The notes under the pieces are model-generated. The model was not told where the DNA came from, did no database searches, and was given only the letters and a program-made list of their open reading frames with translations. Made by a program: the position numbers and the translations under genes. Shown in pieces: positions 55,192 through 64,000 of a stretch of DNA of 64,000 nt. The stretch spans positions 17,397,001 through 17,461,000 of the forward strand of contig JAYKYS010000010.1 of assembly GCA_036924285.1 (NCBI GenBank), in the 5' to 3' direction. Origin of the DNA: Asterella californica. Taxonomy: Eukaryota > Streptophyta > Marchantiopsida > Marchantiales > Aytoniaceae. Each line of letters starts with the position of its first letter. Positions within the stretch are counted from its first letter, which is position 1.

Positions 55192-57596
55192 ATGGGTCAG
55201 CATGTGAGAACTTGGGAAGGACTGAGCCTTCGGCTCACAGTAAGTGCGTGTGGCTTAGTGCAACAGAGCTTCAAGTATGTCGATGCATCCTCGAGGGTTG
55301 GTGTTACCGGCAGCGGAGTTGGCCGAGGCCAAGCCCTTCCTCAAGGAGTTGGGTCTCGATTTCTTCCTATGGGATTGGAACCTCGCGACCAGGGACTTCT
55401 GGAGGAGGTTTGGACAGCGTTGCCTCCTCGCAACCGTGTACCTGCGAAGGCAGGAGTAGCTCGGGGAAAACCATCTTCCTGGACAGCAGATTGGTGGCGG
55501 ATGGCTTTCCACAGATCAGAAGCCGAGAACAAGGAGTATGAGTTAGAGAAGAAGATCATACCGATGATCTCGGAGAAGTGGCATGTGCCTAGAAGCACAA
55601 CTTGTCTCTTCCTGGAAGACAGGCAAGGAAGGAACGGATGGAAGGTCGAAGCTTACCAGGAGCCGCAGAAGCGTCTTCTGTCAAAGCTGTTCCTGCACCT
55701 TTTTCCTAAGGGGAAGGTGCAGAAGACGAGGTACCTAGGAGATCAGGACGTAGAGTTCCTAGAGGCTGTGTGGGAAGGACTACCCATCAACTGGGGTGCG
55801 TTCTTCCACGCATATGTGCAGGCGGAGCTAGTATACTTAGGCACCCCGGCAGGAGGACACCTGACACCGTTCTTTTGTTACCTGTACGTGGTCAAGGGAG
55901 ATCTGACGGAAGATCAGTTGGCGAGATATGGACCAACAGGGCAGCACGAGACGAAGGAGGAGACCTCGGGAGAAGACGATCGAGCAGCAGCAATGACTCC
56001 CCCTCCCACTCTGATGTCGCAGATGAGGCCAGGTACTCATCAGAAGACGCTTCTGGTGAAAGAATACGACTCCAGTGGGTTAGAAGACACGATGCCACCA
56101 AGGAAGATGGGTCCTAGGAGTGTGTCTAGGAAGACCACCATCTTCCCGATCATTCATTCTGGATCGGAGTCCGATCCGCAGGAAGAGCCACTATGTACCC
56201 GTCCGGAGTAGAAGACCGCTTCTGCAACACCAGGGAGTCTTCCGAAGACTCTAGAAGACGAATGATGGATGAACACTCCTACTGCGATGTGTGGAAGCGT
56301 AGTAAAGAGGACCGCTTCTGCCATGGGGAGAGATCTTTCATCTCGGAAGATGAGAAGAGTAGCATCTTCTCGTGCGCAGAAACAGAAGACCATAGTGGTG
56401 GAAGAGGCATCTTTGCCTCTGGAAGACAAGGTAGAGATCTCCGACCGAGTCGTGGAGATGAGTCTGTCTTCCGCAGGAAGAAGACTAGAGGAGTTCAGTG
56501 CCTTCTTCCACTCAGAGATCCAGCCAACTATGGAGTTGCTCGAGAAGAGAGCGAAGGCTCAGGAGAAGTCGCTACAGCTTGGATTTGGTCTACGCACCCT
56601 GATGCTACAGGAAGAGGGCCTGAAGAAGACAGAAGCGCTGGAAGCTAGTCTCCGTACCACGGAGAAGCTCGCAGCGAAATACAAAGCGAAAGCCACCGCT
56701 TCTGCCAAGGAGTCAGCGCAGCTGAAGAGGAGCAATCAGGAGTTGCAAGCGCGTTTACAGCAGCGTGACCATGAGGTTCTGCGAGTGCGAGGTAAGATCA
56801 CCGCCCTTGCAGAGGAGAAGACGACATGGAAGACACTACGGGAAGCCGCAGAAGCGCAGACTGCAGCCGAGAAGATGCAGCGGGAAGCATCGGAAGCTCG
56901 TGCGCAGGGGATGTTAGCTCAGTCAGTGAAGGCGCTTCGGAAGAAGTTTAACTTCACCGCGGGTAGGAAGCTTCTTACCTTGGCTAGGGAATGCGACGAC
57001 GAGTCTAGGTCGATGTTGGTAGAGTGCAAGGAGAGCATGTTCCGGTACTTGGATCGGCAGATAGAGAAAGTGGAGACATTCTATGGTCTTCCCTCGCTTC
57101 CGTCACCCGCAACTGCATCTTCCCAATTCCCAGCACCATCGATCGGATCAGATTTGGAGAAGGAGGAGTTCGACCTCGCTGTCCACTTGGTAGTGACAGC
57201 GTTGAAAGCCGAGAAGACCCCGGAAGAAGTCCCGAAAGACAAGGTGTCTTCTGGAAGACAGGAAGACGAGTCGTCTTCCCAGGTATTCCGAGTGGAGGAA
57301 GCGACTTCCCGGACCCCTATGAGGTCACCATGGCTCCCAGTGTCGAACTAGTGCTTCAGAAGAGCGAGGAAGCACAAGTCGACCCAGCTTCACAGAAGAC
57401 GCTTTCGTCTTCCGAAGCAGAAGCAGAAGCAGAAGCCGAAGAAGCAACAACAGCAGAGCCATCGACGATTGTTGAGAAGGAAGCCACCTCAATGACACAC
57501 GAGGTAATTGCAGGGCTTCCTAGCTTATCAGAAGCCGAGTTAGGAGTTCCGATAGGAGCAGATCAGGTAGAGATTGCCTCCGAGCAATCAGAGTAG
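55192..57596 (+). pseudogene. globular plus coiled-coil ORF, copy A (retroelement-associated)
   Basis: A frame from ATG 55192 reaches TAG 56209; the same frame resumes after TGA 56263 (ATG 56269) and ends at 57351; an acidic tail (M-A-P-S-V-E-L-V, E-A-E-A-E-A repeats) lies in another frame to 57596. In the first 270 bases a different frame (55277-55459, P-F-L-K-E-L-G-L-D-F-F-L-W-D-W) looks more protein-like, so a frameshift is likely near 55460. The central part (R-N-G-W-K-V, E-P-Q-K-R, F-L-E-A-V-W-E-G-L, G-D-L-T-E-D-Q-L) is homologous to copy B at 60241-61745. A long coiled coil of about 250 residues follows. No known domain recognised. I infer a retrotransposon accessory or gag-like ORF rather than a host gene. 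Confidence 0.5.
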
Positions 57597-60240
57597 GTAG
57601 TAAGCGCAGAAGACAAGTTAAACTTGTCCAAACTTAGTAGAAACCGAACATGCTATCTTAGGAGGTGACAGTTTAGTGTATTTTTAGATAGATGACCATG
57701 TGGCAGAGTAGGCAGTGCAGGAGTAGTAAAGTCAATGACTAATTAGGAAGGAGAACCGCTTGCATGTGGGGTGGCAGCCTTCTGACAGTGCCCATCTCTC
57801 CCTGGTTTTAGTCGAGGATTGGAGAGGATTCCCTCTACGCCTCAAGGCAGATACATAAGTAGGATCGAAGAGTAGGAAAGAGAAGTCTGCATACACCTAC
57901 ACATTTTACGGTGCAGACAGATTAGCGTATACACTACACCCGATGTTAGAGACATACGAATAGACAGGGATTACACCGGAGGGGTCTGCATGTTCGTTGC
58001 CAGCAGTGGTTTGAAGATGTAGATGGAGGTAGTGGACAGTTTAGGAACAGGGAACGGCATCCTCGTGTAGTCCTGTTTGCTAGACTGATGTGTCGAGGAG
58101 TAGGAGCAGAAAGTAGAGAGAGTGAGCTTCCCAACACCAATGTGACTTCTTCTCGGGGAATGGATTGCTGATTTGAGTGCAGAAGCTTGATTCGTGCCTT
58201 GGAGGTAGTGGGTTTTCTTGAATTCACTCCCGACTGTGCATGGGAAGCATTCTTCTTGAGTGACGGTGACTGTCAGTAGTTGTGCAGATTCGCAGCTTGG
58301 CTCGTTCAGTGGAGCACTTCGGATCCACGTACGGACGGTCCTATGGATAAGGGATCCCAGAAGACAGAGTAGTCGGAGCAGCGAGAGAAGAAGAAAAAAG
58401 ACTTCTTCCCACAACAGAAGACGACATCCTCAAGTAGAAGACTGTGTGACTGTAGGCACGTTTGTTGTCTTCCTCCCCAAACTATTACAAGCAAGGATGG
58501 CTTGTTAGTCAGGATCCGGACTAGAAGCCTGTCGGAATCTTAATTTCTCCTTTTCATCTTGTTTTTCTCTCGTTTGGATTTCCCCTTCTTCCTCATCTTC
58601 CCCATCTTCTTACCTTCTTCTAGTGAGCTTCCGAGACTTCTATTGAGCTTCCGTGAGGGTGAATGTCGTTGTAGTGCTGCAAGAAGATCATTTCCATAGA
58701 CAGAAGCCTGAGAAGGCTACAGGAGGCATACACCATGTGATTAATCTAACCCGTTGAATTGTGGAAGAGTAAGGTGTGACAGCCGTTGTTAGTCGACTTC
58801 TACGAGGCAGGAGCAGTCTTCTGGAGAAGTGAGAAGCCGAGTTGAATCCCAGAAGCCAAGAAATTGCTTCGGAAAGACGGTACTGAGAAGACCGGAAGAA
58901 GTGACTTGGAAGCAGGAAGCGTCTTTCTGAGTTTCTCTATGGATAGTTGTGTGATATTTTAGTTAGTAGTTGTTTGTTTAGGTCTAGGGCACCTTTTGGA
59001 GGACCTGGAAGCCGTGTGGTTTTGTGAGAAGACGGGATTTCTAGGCAAAACTCGTGTGTTTGTGTGTTTGAACAGATCTTAGAACTTAGAGTAGAGTTAC
59101 TTGTGCAATCCTCTGTGAGAACGATATCTTTTATACTATATGGGCAAATCTTGTTCATCATAGTTCACCTTACGTTGTGCTTGCACTTCGTACGTCTTCT
59201 CCAAAGCTGCATTCCTGCCTTCTTCGAACTCCACAAAGTTCAGAAGACGCTGTTCTTGGCTTTTCTCTTCTTCCATTCGTTCGGTAACGGCTAACATATA
59301 AGTAGGGACCTCTAACTCGATGGAGACAACATGTGTCATTGTGAAGCCTTGGTTTTTCGTTTTGTTAATTAATTGATTAGTTGTAAAGTAAATAAGAAGA
59401 ATAGATGATAGAAGATAAACGATATGAGTAGAATAGTGTTAATTAGAAGTTTAGTGAAGAATCTCAGTTCTGGAGGAATTTATCGAATCTATGGAGACAC
59501 TGAAAGATGATTTTCTCATAGATGAATTCCTCGGACGAAGAGCTTTCTAACGAGATGTTGTGCGAGGCAATCGGAGACCAAATGACGAAGTTACAGCAGA
59601 CTGAAGAATGTCACTTGTCAAGAGGAAAACCCTAACTTCGGCACGTGCAGGAAAATCTATCACGGGATATAAGCCAGGTAACAAGTCATTTACTTTACTG
59701 TTTTACTATTCCCAGAGCGAGCGATAGCAGGGCGCAGCGAGCCGCATTTTCCGAGCGCCGAAGTACATAAGTGACGAGCGAGGAAGCCAATTTGCGAGTG
59801 ACTGACGAGGAAGCCAATTTGCGAGGAAGAACTCAATTACGGGCGAGGAAGGAATTGCAGCGAAGAATCCGTTTGTGGCGAAGATCGTTGCAGTGATCCT
59901 AGGGATGCGAGGGATGCAGACGATTAAGGCGCCGAGGCTCCGAGGCTCCGATCCTTTGAAGTTAATCGAGCGGCTCTTCGCCGCTATGAGAAGGAGCTTG
60001 AGGAAATGGGACTAGCGTTCCTCTTACTTCCTTGGTGGGGAATGGTCTCCTCCAAATTGGTGCATGAGTTGAAGGTCTGCAAGCAGCATCCGGCCGATGA
60101 TCACTAGGGACGACCGTGTAACTGGACCGAAGCTCACTGGTCCGGTGTCTTAGGAACTGACGATGGGGGGCGGGAAGGTGATCTTCTGTTTGACACCACA
60201 TCTGCCGCTGCTTCGTCCGTAGCCGTGAAGAACTTCCCGA
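57597..60240. other. long non-coding stretch between copies A and B
   Basis: No credible gene. GAAG/CTTC-rich. At 59773-59833 a segment GACGAG(CGAG)GAAGCCAATTTGCGAG is repeated in tandem. By analogy with the layout after copy B, it may include LTR sequence of an older relative element, but I found no matched ends. Confidence 0.4.
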
Positions 60241-61745
60241 ATCCTCTTCAGGGAGTTACCTCTAGAGAGGAACGGCTACCGAACGAGCGATTACTGCGAC
60301 CCGAAGAAGAGAGAAGTAGCCGATGCGATTATGGCGATATTCAAGCCACAAAGAACGACATACATGTCGAATTGGCAAATCAATTTCATCGAGCAGCTCT
60401 TCGCCGGAAGAAGAGCACATTGGGCGAGGATCTTCCACCGTCATGTGCTGAAGCTTTGGACTGAGAACGATTTGACGTACATAGGACCATTTGTATCGGT
60501 GTTCTATATGAGGATGGGACTGCTGTCGGACGAACAGCAGAAGAAGTTGAGTTTTAACGCAGCTGCCGAGGAAGATGAATTTCAGGTGGTACAGACTCCA
60601 GCACAAGATGTACAACTCGAGAGGTTCTTCGACGAAGTCGAGGCCGAAGGAGCACAAGCCGAAGTAGCAGTGGAAGTAACGAAGAAGAACGAGGCATCGA
60701 CTTCAACGCCAGCTCCAGAGAAGGCGACCGAAGAGGTAACTCCGGCCGAAGACGAAGATGTAGTAGAGGTATCTCCTCCGATTCGCAGGAGTGGAAGGAA
60801 GAAACCTCTGGAGGAGACGCCGAGGTCTGTGCAGAAGTCGCCGAAGAAGATGAAGATGACGAGGACAGTCCGCGCCGACGATGAACCAGCTGACGAAGAA
60901 GTGATTGGGGAAGCTGATGAAGGAGATACTCCTCGGATAGAGAAGAGCGTGGACACTACACTGAAGACTACTCTTTCTCTATCGACGATAGGAGAGATTG
61001 AACAGCTTACTTCTTCGGCGAAGTACATCCAGGAGGTGGTCGCATCCTTGCTGTATAGCTTAGAAGAGAACCGAGGAACGTATGAGGAAGTTGTCGGTCG
61101 GAAGCTGAATCTTACAAAGTTGGTGCAGACGATGCACTTCGGCCGAGGTAACTGGAAGGAGGAGAAAGAGAACTTACGTACAGCTCTCCTCATGGCACAG
61201 AAGGAGACCCAACAGAAGGTCGAGGAATTGAAGAACGAGACCACGGAGAAAGAGCTTCTTCTTCGACAGAAGTTGGATCAGGAGAGAGATCATGAGAAGG
61301 TACTTTCTCTAATGAAGAAGCAACTGGACGAGATGCGCACTCAGAGAGATCGAGCTCAGGACGTGGTTGCAGAAATGACCAAGGAGATCGAGGACTCGAG
61401 GAGGCGATTGACTAAGGCCGAGAGCTGAGCGCTCAACTTCGGAGTAGGATCGAACCTGTACTGAAGAACTACTTCGCCGTTGAGATGGACGCCGAAGAGG
61501 CGGGATTTCTTCGCCAAGTTAGAGAGGAGTTTTTAGCTGCAGATGCGGAGGGTACTTCAGCTAAGAACCGAGTAGGTAGGCTAGGCCAGCGAGTAATTAG
61601 GGAGCTTAGGGAGGTTAGAGCAACCGTAGAGTTCTCAGTTTGCGAGATAGGTAGAGAGCTAGCGGTAGGAAGCGGTGTTGTTCTTGGTGTCGTTTTGGAC
61701 ACAGGACCTTCATCCGACGGACCAGAAGTACTCCCGACTTCTTAG
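60241..61745 (+). pseudogene. globular plus coiled-coil ORF, copy B
   Basis: Open in one frame from 60241 (first in-frame ATG 60331) to TGA 61426, then continued in another frame (about 61433-61745, L-S-A-Q-L-R-S-R-I-E-P-V-L) to a TAG. The N-terminal 90 residues match copy A: R-N-G-Y, D-P-K-K-R-E, I-F-K-P, N-F-I-E-Q-L-F-A-G, M-G-L-L-S-D-E-Q-Q-K-K-L. Next come an acidic, Pro/Thr-rich linker, a basic patch (R-R-S-G-R-K-K-P, K-S-P-K-K-M-K-M) and a coiled coil to the end. Because it lies just upstream of a primer site, it may be coded inside a long LTR or be the 3' accessory ORF of a neighbouring Tat/Athila-like element. The antisense 220-codon frame here is a shadow. Confidence 0.5.
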
Positions 61746-62550
61746 GAAGAAGATCCGTCATCTTCGGGAAAATCTGTATATAAGCGTTGTGTTGTTCGTA
61801 TTCAGGACCTCTATGTGTTTTATCATTTTTGACTTTTCTATTTCCTGAGTTTGCGGAGCCATTGAGTGTTTTGTGTTCTTCGGGGATTTACCTACGAAGT
61901 ATCGTAATTTGCTGTGGTAGGAATTAGTCTGGTTGCCGAAGGATTTGCTGTCGACATTTGAAATCAAAGTAGAACGTTTACGGCGAAGACTGAGAATAGA
62001 CCAGCATCTGCGGAGTTAGTTTCCTACGAAGACGTTTTTGGGCGAAGCTGACTTCGGGAGAAGTTGTTCTTTGGTGGAACACTTAGGAAAGAGTTCAGTC
62101 TGGTACTTCGGCGGAAGAAGAGTCTTCTTCGCCAGAGTTTCCCGAGAGCAGTAGTAGTGAAAATAACTTAGTGTGAAGATACTTAGCGTTTATGGTGTTA
62201 GAGGCTACCTAGTAGCACTTCAGCAGTACTTCCTCGTGTGACATTTCCGTCCGTGGCTCTGTTTCTCTGTTGTTCACCTGTTTCTTGAGGTCCCTGACCT
62301 GTTCAGTACATGTTATGTTTATTTGTCAGGATTATCAACTCTGTCTTGTTGGATAGACATGAGTTTGATCTCTACCGGGACTGATTTTTACCCATGAGAA
62401 TAAAAGACAACTATAAAGAATCACCTTTGTCACGTGTTTATTATTTTTGGATGATCTTTACTTGCATCTCTATGGGTTCGATCCTTAAATTACTACTTTC
62501 GAGCATCTTTTGATTTTCTTGTGTGTTACATATAGAAGACTGAATAAATT
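61746..62550 (+). repeat. probable end of a 5' LTR (Tat/Athila-like)
   Basis: Directly upstream of the primer site: a TATA box (GTATATAAGC, 61775-61784), a polyadenylation-like AATAAA near 62400 and a TGTGTTACA near 62521 fit U3-R-U5 organisation. The left LTR end cannot be fixed because the partner LTR is outside the window. Confidence 0.5.
61777..61784 (+). promoter_or_regulatory. TATA box of the presumed LTR
   Basis: TATATAAG with no coding frame around it, about 770 bp before the primer site. Confidence 0.45.
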
Positions 62551-62567
62551 TTGGCGCCGCTGCCGGG
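62551..62567 (+). other. primer binding site of Tat/Athila type
   Basis: TGGCGCCGCTGCCGGGA closely matches the primer site seen in plant Tat/Athila elements (TGGCGCCGTTGCCGGGGA), which fits the 3' end of tRNA-Asp. It marks the left end of the internal region. Confidence 0.85.
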
Positions 62568-62619
62568 ATACGAATGCTGAAATTATCCAAGATCAGTGAA
62601 CAGAAGTCCAGAGACATGA

Positions 62620-64000
62620 ATGTCGACGGGCAAGCCTGATCCTCCTGGAAACGTGCAATCTGAGAGAGACATGAGGCAAGAAAGACGAGCAGAATATCGA
62701 GAACAGATTCTGGAAGAAGCTCGTCGGTCGAAAGAAGAGCATAAGAAGAGAGAACGAGGTTGGAGAACACCTAACTCAAAAGAATGGAAGAGGAAGGAAC
62801 CAAGCCTTGGTGAATCAAGTTCACCCCGGACACCAAAGTCATTACCTCCAACCCCTCTCGAATCTGCTCAGAGAGAACTTGACTTCGAAGAAGTTACCAC
62901 TCGGCTAAGTGCTGAGACCGAACATCCAGAAAGTGAAGTAGGGTGGAAACCTTTCCCCGAAGTCAATACTGTTTTATATCCGCAGTTGTTTACTCCTGAC
63001 CCAGAGGTAGGAAGTACTTCTGCAGATCAAGATCAGTTTACTTCTTCGAATGAAGAAGCTGCAACTAAGGCAGTAGAAGCTGTTACTACCTTAGTGGAAC
63101 TTTTACAAGCGCAGGAACTTATTCCTCAAGCACTGGTGCGGGAAATCCTTCCGTTAACTCCAGTGACTCAGAAGGACAGCGCTGCTCCTTACTTACAGCC
63201 AACCACAGGACCGTCCATATTCAAGAAGAGACAAACCCAAGCAGCTGCTGCTGCGGGTATTGCCCCTGCTGTCCTCGTTCAAGCTGCAGTACCAGCGCCG
63301 ATTCCAGCTCCTGCCAAGATAGCAACTCAAGTTCCAAGGGCTCCTTTTGTTCGAAGTATGGCAGGGCAACCTATCACGAAACATGGTTACCCAAAGTTCA
63401 GAGGAGGATCTTCAGATGACGATGAGGATGCAGATGCTTACATTAAACTGTTTGAATCTGTATCTGTCACTAATAAGGAAGATGCTGAACCAGATCGTCT
63501 GCGAATCTTTCCAAGTCTTCTCAGGAAGAGAGCACGCAACTGGTACAATCATGCAAATAGAATACCAGGAGACATCGATACTTGGGACAAGCTAAAGACA
63601 AAGTTCTTAGAGCGGTTTCGAGAAATTGGGTACAATCGTCAAGTTTTGGGAAAGCTGACCAGACTGGTCAGAGGAAAGAAAGAGAGCCTAAAAGATTATG
63701 TCCAAAGATTTTATAATCTACTGGACAGAATTCCGAGGATGAGTACAGCCAACCCATACTCTATGGATCAAGCCACAGAATGGCTAGTTACAGGCTTACC
63801 GATTGAGATGGAGATCTGGTGTCATCGAGGAAAGATGGACGCCATTGAAGAGGTTGTTGCCTCAGCAGAAGCATTTGAAGCATCCACCCTCGGAAGTAAA
63901 GGAGGATGGATAAAAGGGAAGAAGAAAGGGAAGAAAGGAAAGAAGGAGAAGAAGGAAGAGAAATCGACTCGAAGGAAGAAGCACAAGAAGAGTCGCAGAG
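62620..64000 (+). CDS. gag: gypsy Gag (Tat/Athila-like), partial at window end
   Basis: ATG 62620 opens a frame with no stop through base 64000 (460 codons, incomplete). N-terminus: M-S-T-G-K-P-D-P-P-G-N, then a charged helix (R-D-M-R-Q-E-R-R-A-E-Y). A Ser/Pro/Glu-rich linker and Ala-rich stretch follow. The retrotransposon gag domain starts near residue 260 (Y-P-K-F-R-G-G-S-S-D-D) and includes R-A-R-N-W-Y-N-H (about 305), L-K-T-K-F-L-E-R-F and L-K-D-Y-V-Q-R-F-Y-N-L-L-D-R. The visible end is Lys-rich (K-G-K-K-K-G-K-K-G-K-K), probably leading to zinc knuckles beyond the window. The start is the first ATG in frame 52 bases after the primer site. No lesion seen, so the element may be intact. Confidence 0.9.
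   Translation, partial: MSTGKPDPPGNVQSERDMRQERRAEYREQILEEARRSKEEHKKRERGWRTPNSKEWKRKEPSLGESSSPRTPKSLPPTPLESAQRELDFEEVTTRLSAETEHPESEVGWKPFPEVNTVLYPQLFTPDPEVGSTSADQDQFTSSNEEAATKAVEAVTTLVELLQAQELIPQALVREILPLTPVTQKDSAAPYLQPTTGPSIFKKRQTQAAAAAGIAPAVLVQAAVPAPIPAPAKIATQVPRAPFVRSMAGQPITKHGYPKFRGGSSDDDEDADAYIKLFESVSVTNKEDAEPDRLRIFPSLLRKRARNWYNHANRIPGDIDTWDKLKTKFLERFREIGYNRQVLGKLTRLVRGKKESLKDYVQRFYNLLDRIPRMSTANPYSMDQATEWLVTGLPIEMEIWCHRGKMDAIEEVVASAEAFEASTLGSKGGWIKGKKKGKKGKKEKKEEKSTRRKKHKKSRR

Noticed and set aside
60582..61244. Minus-strand 220-codon frame rich in Ser/Thr
   Set aside because: Antisense shadow of the acidic and coiled-coil part of ORF copy B.

Overview
This is a eukaryotic, almost certainly plant nuclear window, about 64 kb and dominated by transposable elements. 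One intact host gene is clear: a three-exon 40S ribosomal protein uS4/RPS9 gene (14373-15336, minus strand) with GT-AG introns and a plant-like protein. The repeats are also plant-type: a Ty3/gypsy chromovirus primed by initiator Met tRNA, a gypsy element with an 18-nt primer site matching plant tRNA-Trp at all but one base, a Tat/Athila-type primer site (TGGCGCCGCTGCCGGGA), a Ty1/copia element and a Mutator-like (MULE) transposon. I infer a streptophyte, perhaps an early-diverging land plant such as a liverwort, but the species cannot be read from the sequence.

Layout. 1-9.35 kb: old debris, including a fragment of a retrotransposon leader ORF and a decayed gypsy gag-RT. 9.35-14.3 kb: unassigned sequence with a perfect 131-bp tandem duplication and a strong hairpin. 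14.37-15.34 kb: RPS9. 15.918-33.358 kb: one 17,441-bp MULE with 165-bp terminal inverted repeats (TIRs) and a 9-bp target duplication (TGTTCCATA). It interrupts an unknown reading frame whose halves lie at 33.36-33.75 kb and 15.80-15.92 kb. It carries a MuDR-type transposase, two genes related to the zinc-ribbon C-terminal domain of replication protein A (one on each side), a multi-exon gene with RGG, coiled-coil and FCP1/NIF-phosphatase-like parts, and two arrays of GAAAC/GTTTC palindromes around that gene. A 6.4-kb chromovirus (19233-25668) has inserted into an exon of the cargo gene.

33.4-36.5 kb: AT-rich, duplicated non-coding sequence. 36.5-39.7 kb: a broken multi-domain gene whose first part resembles the stonustoxin-type (SNTX) MACPF/CDC-like domain; a 421-bp MITE-like insert lies inside it. 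40.65-41.16 plus 54.75-54.98 kb: an unknown gene split by a copia element (41162-54744, TSD ATCAT) that has lost its integrase region. A 10,043-bp gypsy element (43584-53626, TSD GCGT) is nested in the copia gag. 55.2-61.7 kb: two diverged copies of a globular plus coiled-coil ORF. From 62551 to the window end: primer binding site and gag of a Tat/Athila-like gypsy element that runs off the window.

Nesting order from target duplications: MULE into a host ORF, then chromovirus into MULE cargo; separately copia into a host gene, then gypsy into copia. LTR pairs differ by under about 1%, so the nested insertions are young. Most elements carry one or two in-frame stops, mostly TAG.
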